From the NCBI RefSeq assembly GCF_014695395.1, contig NZ_JACJOF010000030.1, positions 1 to 64,000 of the forward strand: a DNA stretch of 64,000 nucleotides, given 5' to 3'. How positions within the stretch are numbered: position 1 is the stretch's first letter; each line of letters begins with the position of its first letter. The notes beneath the pieces are model-generated. The model saw nothing but the letters and a program-made list of their open reading frames with translations, was not told the origin of the DNA and searched no databases. Source of the stretch: Nodosilinea sp. FACHB-131. GTDB lineage: Bacteria; Cyanobacteriota; Cyanobacteriia; Phormidesmidales; Phormidesmidaceae. Positions 47,898 through 56,926 of this stretch are shown in pieces. A program made the position numbers and the translations under genes.

Positions 47898-50756
47898 GTG
47901 AAGCAGAGCATGCGGCTGGGACTGATCTTTCTTTTGGGCCTGGCGATCGCGGTGACCCTCTCCCTCAGCCCCAGCAGTCAAGGGGCCACTCCCCAACGTT
48001 CTTTAGTGGTTGGGCCGACCCCTGGCGTTTTTTCGGCCCAGGGTAGCGAGCCACCCGCCGATGAGTCAGCTCCTAGTGATGGGTCAGAACCCACTAGCCT
48101 CAAGTCTTTTGAGGAGACAGTCAAGGGACTGACCGTTTCTCAAGGGTTGTTCACGGTCTACCACGATCTCCAGCGCAATCGAGCCTTTTTAGGGCTAAAG
48201 CCTACCCAGCTCAACCAAAATCTGCTGTTTATCGCCACCCTAGAATCGGGGGTGGGCGAGGCCGGGCTGTTTCGAGGCTGGCCCGTCAACGATTTTATGG
48301 TTCAGTTTCGTCAGATTCCTGACAACCGCTTGCAGGTGGCCATTCCCAACGCGTTTTTTCGCGATCCACAGCCTCAGGCCCAGCAGCTGCTGCGAGAATC
48401 CTTCAGCGATTCGGTGCTGACAACGCTACCGATTCAGGCCATCGATGGCGAAACCGGCGAACTGCTCATTGACCTGAAAGACTGGCTTATCACCCGCGAT
48501 CCTGCCAATCTGGCCAACCAGTTTCCCTGGGTGCTGGGCAGCTACGCCCTCAACGCTGATGCCTCCTATCTGGGGCCGGTCAAAGCCTTTCCCGAAAACG
48601 TTGAGCTGGAGACAGTGCTAGGGTTTTCAGGCGGCAGCAGCGGTGCAAACCCCTTTGCCCTGGCCCTCAGCAGCATTCCCGACAGTCGGGGGTTTAACCT
48701 GCGGGTGCGTTATAGTCTGTCAGCCATTCCCGCTCATCCTGCCTTTCAGCCCCGCCTGGCCGACGAGCGGGTAGGTTATTTTATTACCGCCTACCGCGCC
48801 CCAACCCGACCCGGTAGTTCAGACCCCTTCGTCCGCTACATTCAGCGCTGGCAGTTAGAAAAACAAGACCCCACCGCCGCCCTCTCGCCGCCCAAAACGC
48901 CCCTGGTCTTCTGGATTGAGAACACGACACCCGAGGAATATCGCGCGGCCATTCGCGACGGCATCGAGTGGTGGAATGCCGCCTTCGAGCAGGCTGGCTT
49001 TACCCAGGCAATCGAAGTGCGCCAGATGCCCGCCGATGCCGATTGGGACCCCGCCGATGTGCGCTACAACGTGATTCGCTGGTCAGACTCACTCTACCCT
49101 TGGGCTAGCGGGCTTGGGCCCTCACGGGTCAACCCTCTGACCGGCGAAATTCTCGATGCTGACGTTGTCCTTGACGCCAGCGTTGTGCGCGACCTAGCTC
49201 TGGAGTACGACACGTTCGCCGGTCAGAGGGCGATTCCAGGACGGATTGCTTCGCCAATTGCCAGTGGCGAAATGGCGCTCTGTGGTCACCCCCTGGGCGA
49301 TCGCCTGCTCGCTCGACTCGCTGCCCAGACAACTGAACGCCCGACCTCGCCCCAGCTCGACACCCTACACTACTGCGCTGGGGTAAGAGCCTCGCAGACC
49401 AACGCCTTTGGCCCCCTGGCGATCGCTACCCTCGCGCCACCGTTTTCAACCCGTGAAGCCAAGGCAGCTTACCTAGAGCAAGCTCTACGAGCGCTGACCG
49501 CCCACGAAGTGGGCCACGTGCTGGGGCTGCGGCACAATTTCTTGGGCAGCACTCTGCTAGCTCCCGCCGACCTCAACAACCCGGCTATCACCCAGGCCCA
49601 GGGCATGACCAGCTCCGTCATGGACTATTTGCCTCCTAACCTAGCCCCCATCGGCCAGTCCCAGGGTGACTACTTCCCGACCCGGCTCGGCCCCTACGAT
49701 CGCTGGGCGATCGAGTATGGCTATCGCCCGGTCACCAGCCGAGCGACCGCCCAGCGCGAGCTTCAGTCCATTGCCGATCGCGCGACAGACCCGGCTCTGG
49801 CCTACGCCACCGACGAAGATGCCTACACCATGGTCGACCCCAAGGCCAACGCCTGGGATATGAGCAATGACCCTTTGGGCTACGCTGAGGGGCAGCTAGC
49901 GATCGCCAAAGCCATTTGGGATCGCCTCGACTGGTTTTCGGTGAACCCGGGCGAGGGCTACGGCCAGCTGCGCCAGCGAGTGGATTTGGTGTTTTTCTAC
50001 TACGGCAGCCAGGCCGATACCATGGCCAACTACATCGGCGGCCAGCGCTTTGCCCGCACTGACCCCTGGAGTTCGCGGGGGCAATCCCCGTTCGAGCCCG
50101 TGGCGGCGGCGGAGCAGCGGCGTGCCCTGACCACCCTTAGCCAGCAGGTCTTTGCCCCCAACGCCCTCAGCCTGTCGCCTGAGTTGGTCAACCGCCTGGC
50201 TCCCGATCGCTGGTGGCACTGGGGAGAAGATCCGTTTAGCGATCGCCTCGACTACCCGATTTACGATCGCATCGTATCGACCCAGGGCTTTTCCCTCAGC
50301 AATCTGCTGGAGGGCGAGCGGCTGCTGCGCCTGCGCGACAGCGAATTTAAACAGACAGAGCCAGATCCCTTTACCCTGGCTGAGCTGTTTGACACCTTAA
50401 ACCAGGCGGTTTGGGCCGAAGTGCTAAATCCACCCGCTGAGGCAACGCCCATTTCTAGCCTGCGGCAGGGGCTCCAGCGTCACCACCTCAACACCCTCAC
50501 CAGCCTAGTGCTGCGCAACCACGGCTCCGGCGAGGGCGTCACCGACTTTCTGGGCTTTGTCGCCCAGGAGGCCACCTTTGGTGCCCCTGAAGAAGCTCGA
50601 GTGCTAGCCCGCTACCAGCTGCGGCAGCTTCAGGAGGCGATCGCCCATCACCTCGACCGCCAGGGTCAGCAGCTCGACCTGGCGACCCTGGCCTACCTCG
50701 AAGATGTGAGCGATCGCATCGTTAAGGTGTTAGACGCCCCCTTACGTGGCCAATAA
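47898..50756 (+). CDS. Large secreted zinc metalloprotease (DUF5117/DUF5118 type)
   Basis: The 952-residue protein begins with a signal peptide (LGLIFLLGLAIAVTLSLS), then a short disordered acidic stretch. The zinc site is HEVGHVLGLRHNF, fitting the extended HEXXHXXGXXH motif of metzincin-like enzymes, with SSVMDYLPPNL as the Met-turn about 30 residues later. The N-terminal half (TVYHDLQRNRAFLGL to LKDWLITRD) corresponds to the DUF5118/DUF5117 parts of this family. It is probably periplasmic or outer-membrane associated. The GTG at 47898 has GGAG eight bases upstream; a TTG one codon earlier is possible. It is divergent from purN. Confidence 0.9.
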   Translation: MKQSMRLGLIFLLGLAIAVTLSLSPSSQGATPQRSLVVGPTPGVFSAQGSEPPADESAPSDGSEPTSLKSFEETVKGLTVSQGLFTVYHDLQRNRAFLGLKPTQLNQNLLFIATLESGVGEAGLFRGWPVNDFMVQFRQIPDNRLQVAIPNAFFRDPQPQAQQLLRESFSDSVLTTLPIQAIDGETGELLIDLKDWLITRDPANLANQFPWVLGSYALNADASYLGPVKAFPENVELETVLGFSGGSSGANPFALALSSIPDSRGFNLRVRYSLSAIPAHPAFQPRLADERVGYFITAYRAPTRPGSSDPFVRYIQRWQLEKQDPTAALSPPKTPLVFWIENTTPEEYRAAIRDGIEWWNAAFEQAGFTQAIEVRQMPADADWDPADVRYNVIRWSDSLYPWASGLGPSRVNPLTGEILDADVVLDASVVRDLALEYDTFAGQRAIPGRIASPIASGEMALCGHPLGDRLLARLAAQTTERPTSPQLDTLHYCAGVRASQTNAFGPLAIATLAPPFSTREAKAAYLEQALRALTAHEVGHVLGLRHNFLGSTLLAPADLNNPAITQAQGMTSSVMDYLPPNLAPIGQSQGDYFPTRLGPYDRWAIEYGYRPVTSRATAQRELQSIADRATDPALAYATDEDAYTMVDPKANAWDMSNDPLGYAEGQLAIAKAIWDRLDWFSVNPGEGYGQLRQRVDLVFFYYGSQADTMANYIGGQRFARTDPWSSRGQSPFEPVAAAEQRRALTTLSQQVFAPNALSLSPELVNRLAPDRWWHWGEDPFSDRLDYPIYDRIVSTQGFSLSNLLEGERLLRLRDSEFKQTEPDPFTLAELFDTLNQAVWAEVLNPPAEATPISSLRQGLQRHHLNTLTSLVLRNHGSGEGVTDFLGFVAQEATFGAPEEARVLARYQLRQLQEAIAHHLDRQGQQLDLATLAYLEDVSDRIVKVLDAPLRGQ

Positions 50757-51034
50757 CCAAATCCGATCTATAAAGATTCAATGATTTTCCCGAAAACATG
50801 GCTAAATACCCCGTCCCCCAAGGTGCTATTGTTGATCGGGTCAATCTAGTCACTGTCACCGTTGCCTCTAGATCGTTGTCATTTGCTTACGCTTCCGGCA
50901 ACTTCAACGCTGGTTACACCGCCCTCCACCCTAACCAATGTTGACCATTGCCAGGGTCGCCGTCTACTGCTTCAGGCTTGTTTTACCTGGGCACACTGAA
51001 TTCACTAGTATTTTGGTCGTTCCACGGGTTATCC

Positions 51035-52660
51035 ATGCTGAGTGCGTTAGTCGCTTTCACTCTTTCCCCGCTGTTTGCTCAACTACCGCCGGGTGAAACT
51101 ACCCCAGCCCCCGAGGCTAAAACCGTTGTCATTCCGCGCGATGGCAGCTACGCCGAGGTTATTCGTTACCAGGAAGTGCGCCCCCTCCCCGGCAGCCTGG
51201 ACGAAACCCCTGTGTTTAACAGCAACAGCCCCGAAGTCGTGCAGCAGAACGGCATTCTGCTGTCCACCTTTCCCAAGGACGGCATGGCATCCCCCGATGC
51301 GCACCTCAACTATGCCTTTAACGGCCGCTTCGATCTCTTTGCCCACCACATCGCCCGGGGGGTAAATGCTGACGATCGCCGCACCCTATTCATGGGCGTT
51401 GTGGTGTACAACCCCGGCGACGAGCCGATCGATATCACCATCCACCAGGGAGTCAGCTACCTCAGCCAAGAGGCCCCCTTCATCAACCTGCCCGATGCCC
51501 GGCTCAGCTCGAACGGCAGTGTCTATGCTGGCCCCGGCAGTCGCACCACCACCGACATTTTGCGCGGCGCTAACCAGTCCCACTGGCCCGATCGCATCAC
51601 GGTGCCACCGGGCCATGTGCAACTGCTGATGAACACCCCCATTCCGCTGCGATCGCTCACCGTCCCAGTCAACGGCAGCTATCCCCAGGGTGGCGTCATT
51701 CCCAAGCCGCCCATACGCCCTATTACCCTGACTGCCGCCGATGCTCAAATCAACCCTGAAACCGGCGGCGACACCGCCGCACTGCCGCGTCCCCTAGCCC
51801 CGCGCCCCATTCCTAGCAATGGTCGCACGTCAATGATGTATCTCTCCAGCAGCGGCCCTGTGCATGTGGCCAGCCTGGCCCGCTATGCCGACGTGATGCC
51901 CAACGGCAACGAGCGCGTGCCCACCCTGCAAGACTGGCTTCAGGTGCTGAAGCAGGGCAACCTGGCTGGCCCCCGCGATATTCCCCCCTCTGACCCCTCA
52001 ACCTATCGGTTTGGGCGGTTTTACTACGGTCGAGTGGCCGGGGTCGCCAAGGGTGCTAGCTGGAAAGCCACTCTCACTGACTCCCCCGACACCGATGTGT
52101 TGACAATTCCGGCACCTGGCAATGCCTTCTCCTACGTGATTAGCTCCGTCGATCGCAACACCTTTGGCACCGGACAAATTCAGAGCGCTCCCATGGTGGC
52201 TCGCTACCCCGATACTGCTTACCGTGCCCACGGCAACTACGGCGTGCGCTACAGCCTCAAACTTCCCTTCTATAACAATCGGGGCGTCGAGCAGGCCATT
52301 ACCCTCAAGTTCCAAACCCCTATGCGCGACGAGGAGCTGGTTCAAGGGCTACGCTTTCGTCGTCCTCCCGAAGACCGAGTATTCTTTCGGGGGACTGTGC
52401 GGCTCAAGTTTAAAAATCAGATGGGGCTAGAGCGCACCCACTACGTTCACCTAGTCCAGCGTCGAGGGCAGGAGGCTGAAGCTCTGCTAAAGCTCAATAT
52501 TCCCGCCGAAGCCCGCCAAGACCTCGAGGTCGATCTGGTCTATCCTCCCGATGCTACTCCACCCCAGGTGCTCACAGTACTCAATGACGGCGTGCCCGCA
52601 GTGTTTGAGGCGGAGACCATTGAGGCTCCTGCTACCCCTGCCCTCAGCCGCGATCTCTAA
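51035..52660 (+). CDS. DUF3370 family secreted protein
   Basis: DUF3370 proteins occur in cyanobacteria; function is unknown. The 541-residue form starts with a signal peptide (MLSALVAFTLSPLFAQ). Landmarks are LPGSLDETPVFNSNSP, NYAFNGRFDLFAHHI and RTLFMGVVVYNPG, then YGVRYSLKLPFYNN, with an overall beta-rich, periplasmic character. The frame runs back to a TTG at 50948, but the ATG at 51035 places the signal peptide at the N-terminus. Before it, 50757-51034 holds no supported gene; a 48-codon frame at 50798-50944 is not convincing. It follows the metalloprotease in the same direction with a 278-base gap. Confidence 0.88.
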   Translation: MLSALVAFTLSPLFAQLPPGETTPAPEAKTVVIPRDGSYAEVIRYQEVRPLPGSLDETPVFNSNSPEVVQQNGILLSTFPKDGMASPDAHLNYAFNGRFDLFAHHIARGVNADDRRTLFMGVVVYNPGDEPIDITIHQGVSYLSQEAPFINLPDARLSSNGSVYAGPGSRTTTDILRGANQSHWPDRITVPPGHVQLLMNTPIPLRSLTVPVNGSYPQGGVIPKPPIRPITLTAADAQINPETGGDTAALPRPLAPRPIPSNGRTSMMYLSSSGPVHVASLARYADVMPNGNERVPTLQDWLQVLKQGNLAGPRDIPPSDPSTYRFGRFYYGRVAGVAKGASWKATLTDSPDTDVLTIPAPGNAFSYVISSVDRNTFGTGQIQSAPMVARYPDTAYRAHGNYGVRYSLKLPFYNNRGVEQAITLKFQTPMRDEELVQGLRFRRPPEDRVFFRGTVRLKFKNQMGLERTHYVHLVQRRGQEAEALLKLNIPAEARQDLEVDLVYPPDATPPQVLTVLNDGVPAVFEAETIEAPATPALSRDL

Positions 52661-52739
52661 AATTCAAGCCGCGTTCTTTTCAGGCTTCTTGTAGGGGCCA
52701 ACGGCGGCAGGTCAGTTAGAGCACTGCCCTGGCTTGGGC

Positions 52740-53069
52740 TTACTCAACGGACTTCCACAGCTCTTCAGGCATAGTGCGAGGCTGGCGTGAAACCAGATTG
52801 GGTTTAAACACGGCGGGGTCAGCATCGTCGTGGAGGATTAAAAAACCCGCAGCCGTGAGATTGTTCAGCATGCCTTGGATGGCGGCAGGCTCTGCCTGGG
52901 TATGGGCCATGATATCGGCCAGGGATGCACCTCTCTGACGCAAAAGCCAATTTAATAGAGTGCGCTCTGGCTCGGCTAAAGTCAGCAGGTCGGTCATGGT
53001 CTTAGGCCCAGCCGCAGCGACGGGCCGGAGTTGGGGGTGGAGAGCCTCCCCCTCGGCGGGGCTAGTCAT
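52740..53069 (-). CDS. Small winged-helix-like protein paired with a ParA-type ATPase
   Basis: The 109-residue protein contains a winged-helix-like domain: AEPERTLLNWLLRQRG, SLADIMAHTQAEPAAIQGML (recognition helix region) and AAGFLILHDDADPAVFKPNL as the wing, ending in a short tail, EELWKSVE. The frame opens at 53150, but the ATG at 53069 is chosen because the longer form overlaps the upstream gene. It starts five bases after the MinD/ParA-like gene ends, so they form an operon. It could bind DNA or act as partner or adaptor of the ATPase (inference). I do not recognise a named family. Confidence 0.75.
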   Translation of the reverse strand: MTSPAEGEALHPQLRPVAAAGPKTMTDLLTLAEPERTLLNWLLRQRGASLADIMAHTQAEPAAIQGMLNNLTAAGFLILHDDADPAVFKPNLVSRQPRTMPEELWKSVE

Positions 53070-53074
53070 GGAGG

Positions 53075-53851
53075 CTACTCCGCAGCAATGAGTTGGCGGG
53101 CTACGGCATGTACCTCCTGGCTGAAGGCATGGTCGGGGTGATGTAGCCAAAAAATGCCGCCGCTGGCCAACTGTAACATTTCATCGTTTTCGTAAAACAG
53201 TCCGGCTACCGGTACACCGTATTGGGCCTGCACCTTGCCAATTAGGGCTTCGCGAGGGTAAATATCGGGGGCCTTATTGATTAGTAGGGTAATGTTGGGC
53301 ACGTCAAGCTTTTGGGCCACTTCAAGGGTGACGGCGGTGCCCAAGAAGTCTTGGCGATCAGGGCGCAAGATGATCACCATCCGGTCAGAAATGGCGATGG
53401 AGAGCAGAGTTTCTTCGTTGAGGCCTGGGTGGGTATCGATGAATAGGTAGTCGAGGCCGAGCTTATTAATCAGGTCGTGAAAGCAGTCGTTGAGCAGCCC
53501 TACGTCGTAGCCCTCCCGCAAAATCTTGGCAATTTCGCCAGCCTTGAGGCTAGAGGGCATCAGGTAAACAGCACCGCTGATATCGGCGAGGGTCCCGTTG
53601 GCAGTAGCCAGAGCCGTTACATCGTAGGCCGCATCTTTGGCGCTGCACTTATCCCATAGGTAGTCATTGAGGGAATGGGTAAAGTCTTCGTCGTCCAGCC
53701 CAAAGAGGACGTGAATGCCAGGGGACTGAATATCGGTGTCGACAATGGCGACGCGCTTGCCCTGGCTAGCTACCGCTGTAGCAATGTTAGCCGTCAGGTT
53801 CGATTTGCCTGTGCCGCCGCGAAAGGAGTGAATCGAAATAACCTGCGCCAT
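53075..53851 (-). CDS. MinD/ParA family P-loop ATPase
   Basis: The 258-residue protein has the deviant Walker A motif RGGTGKSNLTAN with the family's signature Gly-Gly start; A' and B motifs are VDTDIQSPGIHV and LDYLFIDTHPGLNEE. These ATPases form ATP-dependent dimers that position cargo or regulate other proteins. Typical MinD ends in an amphipathic membrane helix, which is not visible here, and McdA-type carboxysome proteins differ in Walker A. So the cargo is unknown. The ATG at 53851 (MAQVISIHSFRGG) is chosen over 53878. It is followed directly by the winged-helix gene. Confidence 0.9.
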   Translation of the reverse strand: MAQVISIHSFRGGTGKSNLTANIATAVASQGKRVAIVDTDIQSPGIHVLFGLDDEDFTHSLNDYLWDKCSAKDAAYDVTALATANGTLADISGAVYLMPSSLKAGEIAKILREGYDVGLLNDCFHDLINKLGLDYLFIDTHPGLNEETLLSIAISDRMVIILRPDRQDFLGTAVTLEVAQKLDVPNITLLINKAPDIYPREALIGKVQAQYGVPVAGLFYENDEMLQLASGGIFWLHHPDHAFSQEVHAVARQLIAAE

Positions 53852-53978
53852 AGACGTCTGCCCCCGCCGGATAAACAATAAAAGTTTTGCTGCAGACTGC
53901 CCAGTTTTGGAGGCCGACAGAACTGAGCTTAGTATTGGAATAATTGCTGCGAGACTAACGCGCTGAAAGCAGTCACAC

Positions 53979-54299
53979 CTACTTTGGAAAAAAAATCAAG
54001 CGCGAGGGAAACGTTGCAAGCCAAGTTTTAGAGAGTGGCAGGGTCGGTGTACAAGCTGCTGGTTGATAGTCGGTGCAACAGAGGGCAGCCTCTGAACCAG
54101 CATCGAGGGGCCGGACAGGGCATTTGAGGTATGGACTATTGGTGTAGTACTGGCAGCGGAAACAAGGTACTTGGTGTAAGCGCCGCAGCCGTTGCACACC
54201 ATCGCTAACGGCCAGCAAAATCGCCAGCACAAAGACCAGCACCATAAACCAGATGCCAAGGGGCACTACGATCGCCAGCAAAACGTCGGCAGAAAGCAT
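53979..54299 (-). CDS. Cys-rich small membrane protein at the end of the isi cluster
   Basis: The 106-residue protein has one strong N-terminal membrane helix (about residues 7-32, LLAIVVPLGIWFMVLVFVLA) followed by a basic stretch and a cysteine motif CFRCQYYTNSPYLKC, then CC and a final Cys. The five or six cysteines could hold zinc or an iron-sulfur cluster. The last 25 residues are poorly conserved in appearance and might reflect a longer than normal tail. It follows the alpha/beta hydrolase gene by 28 bases and has the same direction as isiA-isiB, so it may be part of the iron-stress transcript. No named family. Confidence 0.7.
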   Translation of the reverse strand: MLSADVLLAIVVPLGIWFMVLVFVLAILLAVSDGVQRLRRLHQVPCFRCQYYTNSPYLKCPVRPLDAGSEAALCCTDYQPAACTPTLPLSKTWLATFPSRLIFFPK

Positions 54300-54327
54300 A
54301 GAACCTCGCTAAAAGCAGTGGCAGAGA

Positions 54328-55074
54328 TTAGGGAACTGTTCTGAGACTCTGAGGTGCGACTAGCAAGTTTTCCGTCGTTCCCCAAAAGCTCAAAATCTGG
54401 CTGGCTACGGGATGGGGATGCACCGCATGGAAAAAATGGCGGCCCGGAAATGAAGCTATGCGATCGCTCCCCTTAAGCCAGGGCTGCCATCCCTGAATTT
54501 GGGTGGGGTCAACGATAGAATCTGATTCGCCACCGCAGACGAGTAGGGGCACCGCTACGCTGCCGGGACAGAGGCTAGCCCGCTTTAGCAGCGAGTGGGG
54601 CGATACCGAGTGCAGCAAATCCTGCTCTAACAGGTTGATCCAGCCACGTAACAAAGGCCGTGATTGGTGCCCAAATAGGCTAAAGACCATTTGGGTGAGC
54701 ACCTGCCGCCGCTTGCAGGGCAATTGTTCGAGTTGAGCGTAGTAGTGGGCTTGCCAATCGACCATGGGGTTAACCCCCACCGAGAGTAGCGTCAGCGACT
54801 TGACCCGATGGGGATTTTGGCGGCTGTAGAGCAGCCCCACCAGCCCGCCTAGGCCATGACCCATCAAGTGCACCGGCCGATTATGACCTTTGAGGTAATC
54901 GTGCAGTAGGGTGACAGCAATATCGAGGGAGCTGGGCTCATCGGGGGTTTGTCGGTAGGCCCACTGGGCAACTTCAACATGGCGGGTTAGGCAGCCCAGC
55001 AACTTTTGGTCAAATCGCTCAAAGCTGGGACTGACGTTGAGCCACAGGGCATCGGGGCAGGTGGATACAGTCAT
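54328..55074 (-). CDS. Alpha/beta hydrolase-like protein of the isi operon, nucleophile missing
   Basis: The 248-residue protein resembles the alpha/beta hydrolase encoded third in isiABC-type iron-stress operons of some cyanobacteria. The fold is evident in VHLMGHGLGGLVGLLYS, SLTLLSVGVNP, PLLVCGGESDSIVDP (acid) and a final FPGRHFFHAVHP (His). The nucleophile elbow should be GHSxGG, but is GHGLGG: Ser is replaced by G74. So either the chain is a non-catalytic binding protein or its reaction does not need Ser. The ATG at 55074 (MTVSTCPDALW) is preferred to 55137. It is 97 bases after flavodoxin and 28 before the Cys-rich membrane protein. Confidence 0.82.
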   Translation of the reverse strand: MTVSTCPDALWLNVSPSFERFDQKLLGCLTRHVEVAQWAYRQTPDEPSSLDIAVTLLHDYLKGHNRPVHLMGHGLGGLVGLLYSRQNPHRVKSLTLLSVGVNPMVDWQAHYYAQLEQLPCKRRQVLTQMVFSLFGHQSRPLLRGWINLLEQDLLHSVSPHSLLKRASLCPGSVAVPLLVCGGESDSIVDPTQIQGWQPWLKGSDRIASFPGRHFFHAVHPHPVASQILSFWGTTENLLVAPQSLRTVP

Positions 55075-55171
55075 TGGATACACAATTTCTGAACAATGTT
55101 TGAAGCAGGCAGGGAGTAGGAGGTGCACCTTGAGCAATGGGCCAGCGATGCCCTACAGCCGAAAAGGCAGG

Positions 55172-55684
55172 CTAGACGCCAAAGGCTGACTTTAGCTGGG
55201 TGACCCAGGTTTTGATGCGATCGCTGGTCAGCTCGGCCTGATTGTCTTCATCGATCGCCAGACCCACAAATTTGCCATCTTGAACGGCCTTAGACTCGTT
55301 AAAGTCATAGCCATCAGTAGGCCAATGGCCCACGGTAGCAGCCCCCAATGCGGTGATTTTCTCAGCCAAAATGCCCATGGCATCCTGAAAATTGTCGGCA
55401 TAGCCCACCTGATCACCAGCGCCAAAGTAAGCCACCTGCTTGCCGCTAAAATCGATGGCATCGAGTTCGTCGTAGAAGCCTTCCCAATCCGATTGCAGTT
55501 CGCCAATATTCCAGGTGGGACAGCCAATGACAATGCAGCTATAGTCAGCAAAGTCGTCGGGGCTGGCGTCGGCAATGTCGTGCAGGGTGACCACGCTTTC
55601 ACCCCCAAACTCAGTCTGAATTGCCTTTGCTAGGGTTTCGGTATTGCCGGTCTGGGTGCCAAAAAATAGGCCAATTTTAGTCAT
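55172..55684 (-). CDS. isiB: Flavodoxin (iron-stress)
   Basis: A long-chain flavodoxin of 170 residues that replaces ferredoxin as electron carrier after photosystem I when iron is short. The FMN phosphate loop is FGTQTGNTE; the aromatic residues sandwiching the flavin are in PTWNIGELQSDW and YFGAGDQVGYADNFQDA. It is acidic and begins MTKIGLFFG. It lies 102 bases downstream of isiA in the same direction, the classic isiAB order, and should be induced together with it through Fur. Confidence 0.97.
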   Translation of the reverse strand: MTKIGLFFGTQTGNTETLAKAIQTEFGGESVVTLHDIADASPDDFADYSCIVIGCPTWNIGELQSDWEGFYDELDAIDFSGKQVAYFGAGDQVGYADNFQDAMGILAEKITALGAATVGHWPTDGYDFNESKAVQDGKFVGLAIDEDNQAELTSDRIKTWVTQLKSAFGV

Positions 55685-55786
55685 GGAAAATCCTGTCCTG
55701 GTTTAATGTGAGTAGCGACATGAGGAAAGGGGGGCAGGATGTTGGAGCCCTATGTGCCCCCCAAGAGAGGAGAAGTTAACCCAACG

Positions 55787-56812
55787 CTACGATTCGACGG
55801 TGCTCAGAGCCTTTTCTACTCGGCGAAAGTCGAACCCAATGGCGCGCAGGGCATGCCACAAGTGGCCCTGCAAGCAGAAGAACGCCAAAATAAAGTGGGC
55901 ATTGGCTAACCAGCAGCGCGAGGTGTGGGCATTCAGCGGTAGCACCACAGTGTCGACGAAGTAGGGCATAATGCCGAGCTTGACGGCCAAGGGCGGGCCA
56001 TAGAACTCTACCGGGTAGGCCAGGGTGTTCACCGCGCAGAAGTAGGCCGCCACAAACCCTGCCAGGGCAATGCCGCCCAGGGAGTAGGACAAAATTGCTT
56101 CACCCGAAAACAGCAGCACGTTCTTAGCCCACTTCAGTGGCGGCACCAGAATGTGCCAGATGCCTCCAGCAATCAGCAGCACTCCGACAAATAGGTGGCC
56201 GCCCACCAGATCCTCGAGATTGTTCACGCTGGCAAAGTGGGTTTGATAACCGTAGATCACCAGCGGGTCGAGGGTCGGCTGTACCAGCCGCACGGTCTGA
56301 GTCGTGGCGTCGTAGAGACCGCCCCAGGTGGTGGCTTTGGCCACGAGCAGTAGCGCCCCAGCCCCTAGAAACAGCAGGTGGTGGCCTAAAATCAGCCCTA
56401 GCTGAGCCGGGTCATCCCACTCGAAGTGAAACCTGCGGGCCTGCCCCTTGGTTTCCTTCAAATTTGCAGGGGCTTTGAAGGTGTGAAACAGTGCCCCGGC
56501 CCCTAATACTGCCGAGGCAATTAGGTGAACTGCCCCCACCACAAAGTAGGGATAGACATCAATAACGTCACCACCATCGCCAACGCCTAGGCCGAGGGTG
56601 GCCAGGTGGGGCAGCAAAATTAGCCCCTGCTCACCCATCGGCACAGTCGGGTCAAACCAGGACAGCTCGAACAGGGTGAAGGCTCCAGCCCACAGGGCAA
56701 TGAGCGCTACCTGGCCCACATGGGCCGCAATAAAGAATCCCGACAGGTTGGCAAAGCGGGCATTACCGGCCCACCAGTCGTAGCTCACTTCGGGGTTGCC
56801 ATAGGTTTGCAT
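55787..56812 (-). CDS. isiA: Iron-stress chlorophyll-binding protein IsiA (CP43')
   Basis: IsiA is a six-helix chlorophyll antenna of the CP43 family that rings photosystem I under iron limitation. The start is set by the family N-terminus [17 protein letters not shown] at 56812, with AAGGA upstream; a 13-codon longer frame with GTG is rejected. The 341-residue length lacks the large lumenal loop of true CP43, as expected. Chlorophyll-binding histidines occur in each helix, for example [35 protein letters not shown] and [11 protein letters not shown]. It is the first gene of the iron-stress operon, preceded by a Fur-box-like site and a palindrome. Confidence 0.97.
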   Translation of the reverse strand: MQTYGNPEVSYDWWAGNARFANLSGFFIAAHVGQVALIALWAGAFTLFELSWFDPTVPMGEQGLILLPHLATLGLGVGDGGDVIDVYPYFVVGAVHLIASAVLGAGALFHTFKAPANLKETKGQARRFHFEWDDPAQLGLILGHHLLFLGAGALLLVAKATTWGGLYDATTQTVRLVQPTLDPLVIYGYQTHFASVNNLEDLVGGHLFVGVLLIAGGIWHILVPPLKWAKNVLLFSGEAILSYSLGGIALAGFVAAYFCAVNTLAYPVEFYGPPLAVKLGIMPYFVDTVVLPLNAHTSRCWLANAHFILAFFCLQGHLWHALRAIGFDFRRVEKALSTVES

Positions 56813-56850
56813 AGCTAATGAATCCTTACTAAAGTCAGAATCAGCACGCA

Positions 56851-56875
56851 CTTATTGAGAAGAAAACTCAATAAG
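56851..56875 (-). promoter_or_regulatory. Perfect 9-bp palindrome in the isiA leader
   Basis: CTTATTGAG and CTCAATAAG flank seven bases (AAGAAAA on the plus strand). It lies 38 bases before the isiA start codon and 16 bases from the Fur-box-like site, with which it shares the word TATTGAG. It may be a second protein-binding site or an mRNA hairpin in the leader. Confidence 0.6.
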
Positions 56876-56891
56876 GAGATTTGACCACAGA

Positions 56892-56906
56892 TCGGAATCA
56901 TTCTCA
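56892..56906 (-). promoter_or_regulatory. Fur-box-like operator upstream of isiA
   Basis: On the minus strand TGAGAATGATTCCGA matches the 7-1-7 Fur consensus TGATAATNATTATCA at 10-11 of 14 positions. The place, about 80 bases upstream of isiA, agrees with Fur control of isiAB known in cyanobacteria. Confidence 0.65.
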
Positions 56907-56926
56907 ATAGGTGGAGGTTAAGTTTT

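Noticed and set aside
50798-50944. A 48-codon frame between the metalloprotease and the DUF3370 gene
   Set aside because: No family resemblance, no ribosome site and no conserved context that can be seen.
53075-53851. McdA, the carboxysome positioning ATPase
   Set aside because: The Walker A motif is of the regular GGTGKS type, and the small neighbour does not look like the disordered, Gln-rich McdB.
55787-56812. PsbC (CP43) or a prochlorophyte Pcb protein
   Set aside because: Length, absence of the large lumenal loop, the MQTYGNP start and the flavodoxin neighbour all point to IsiA.
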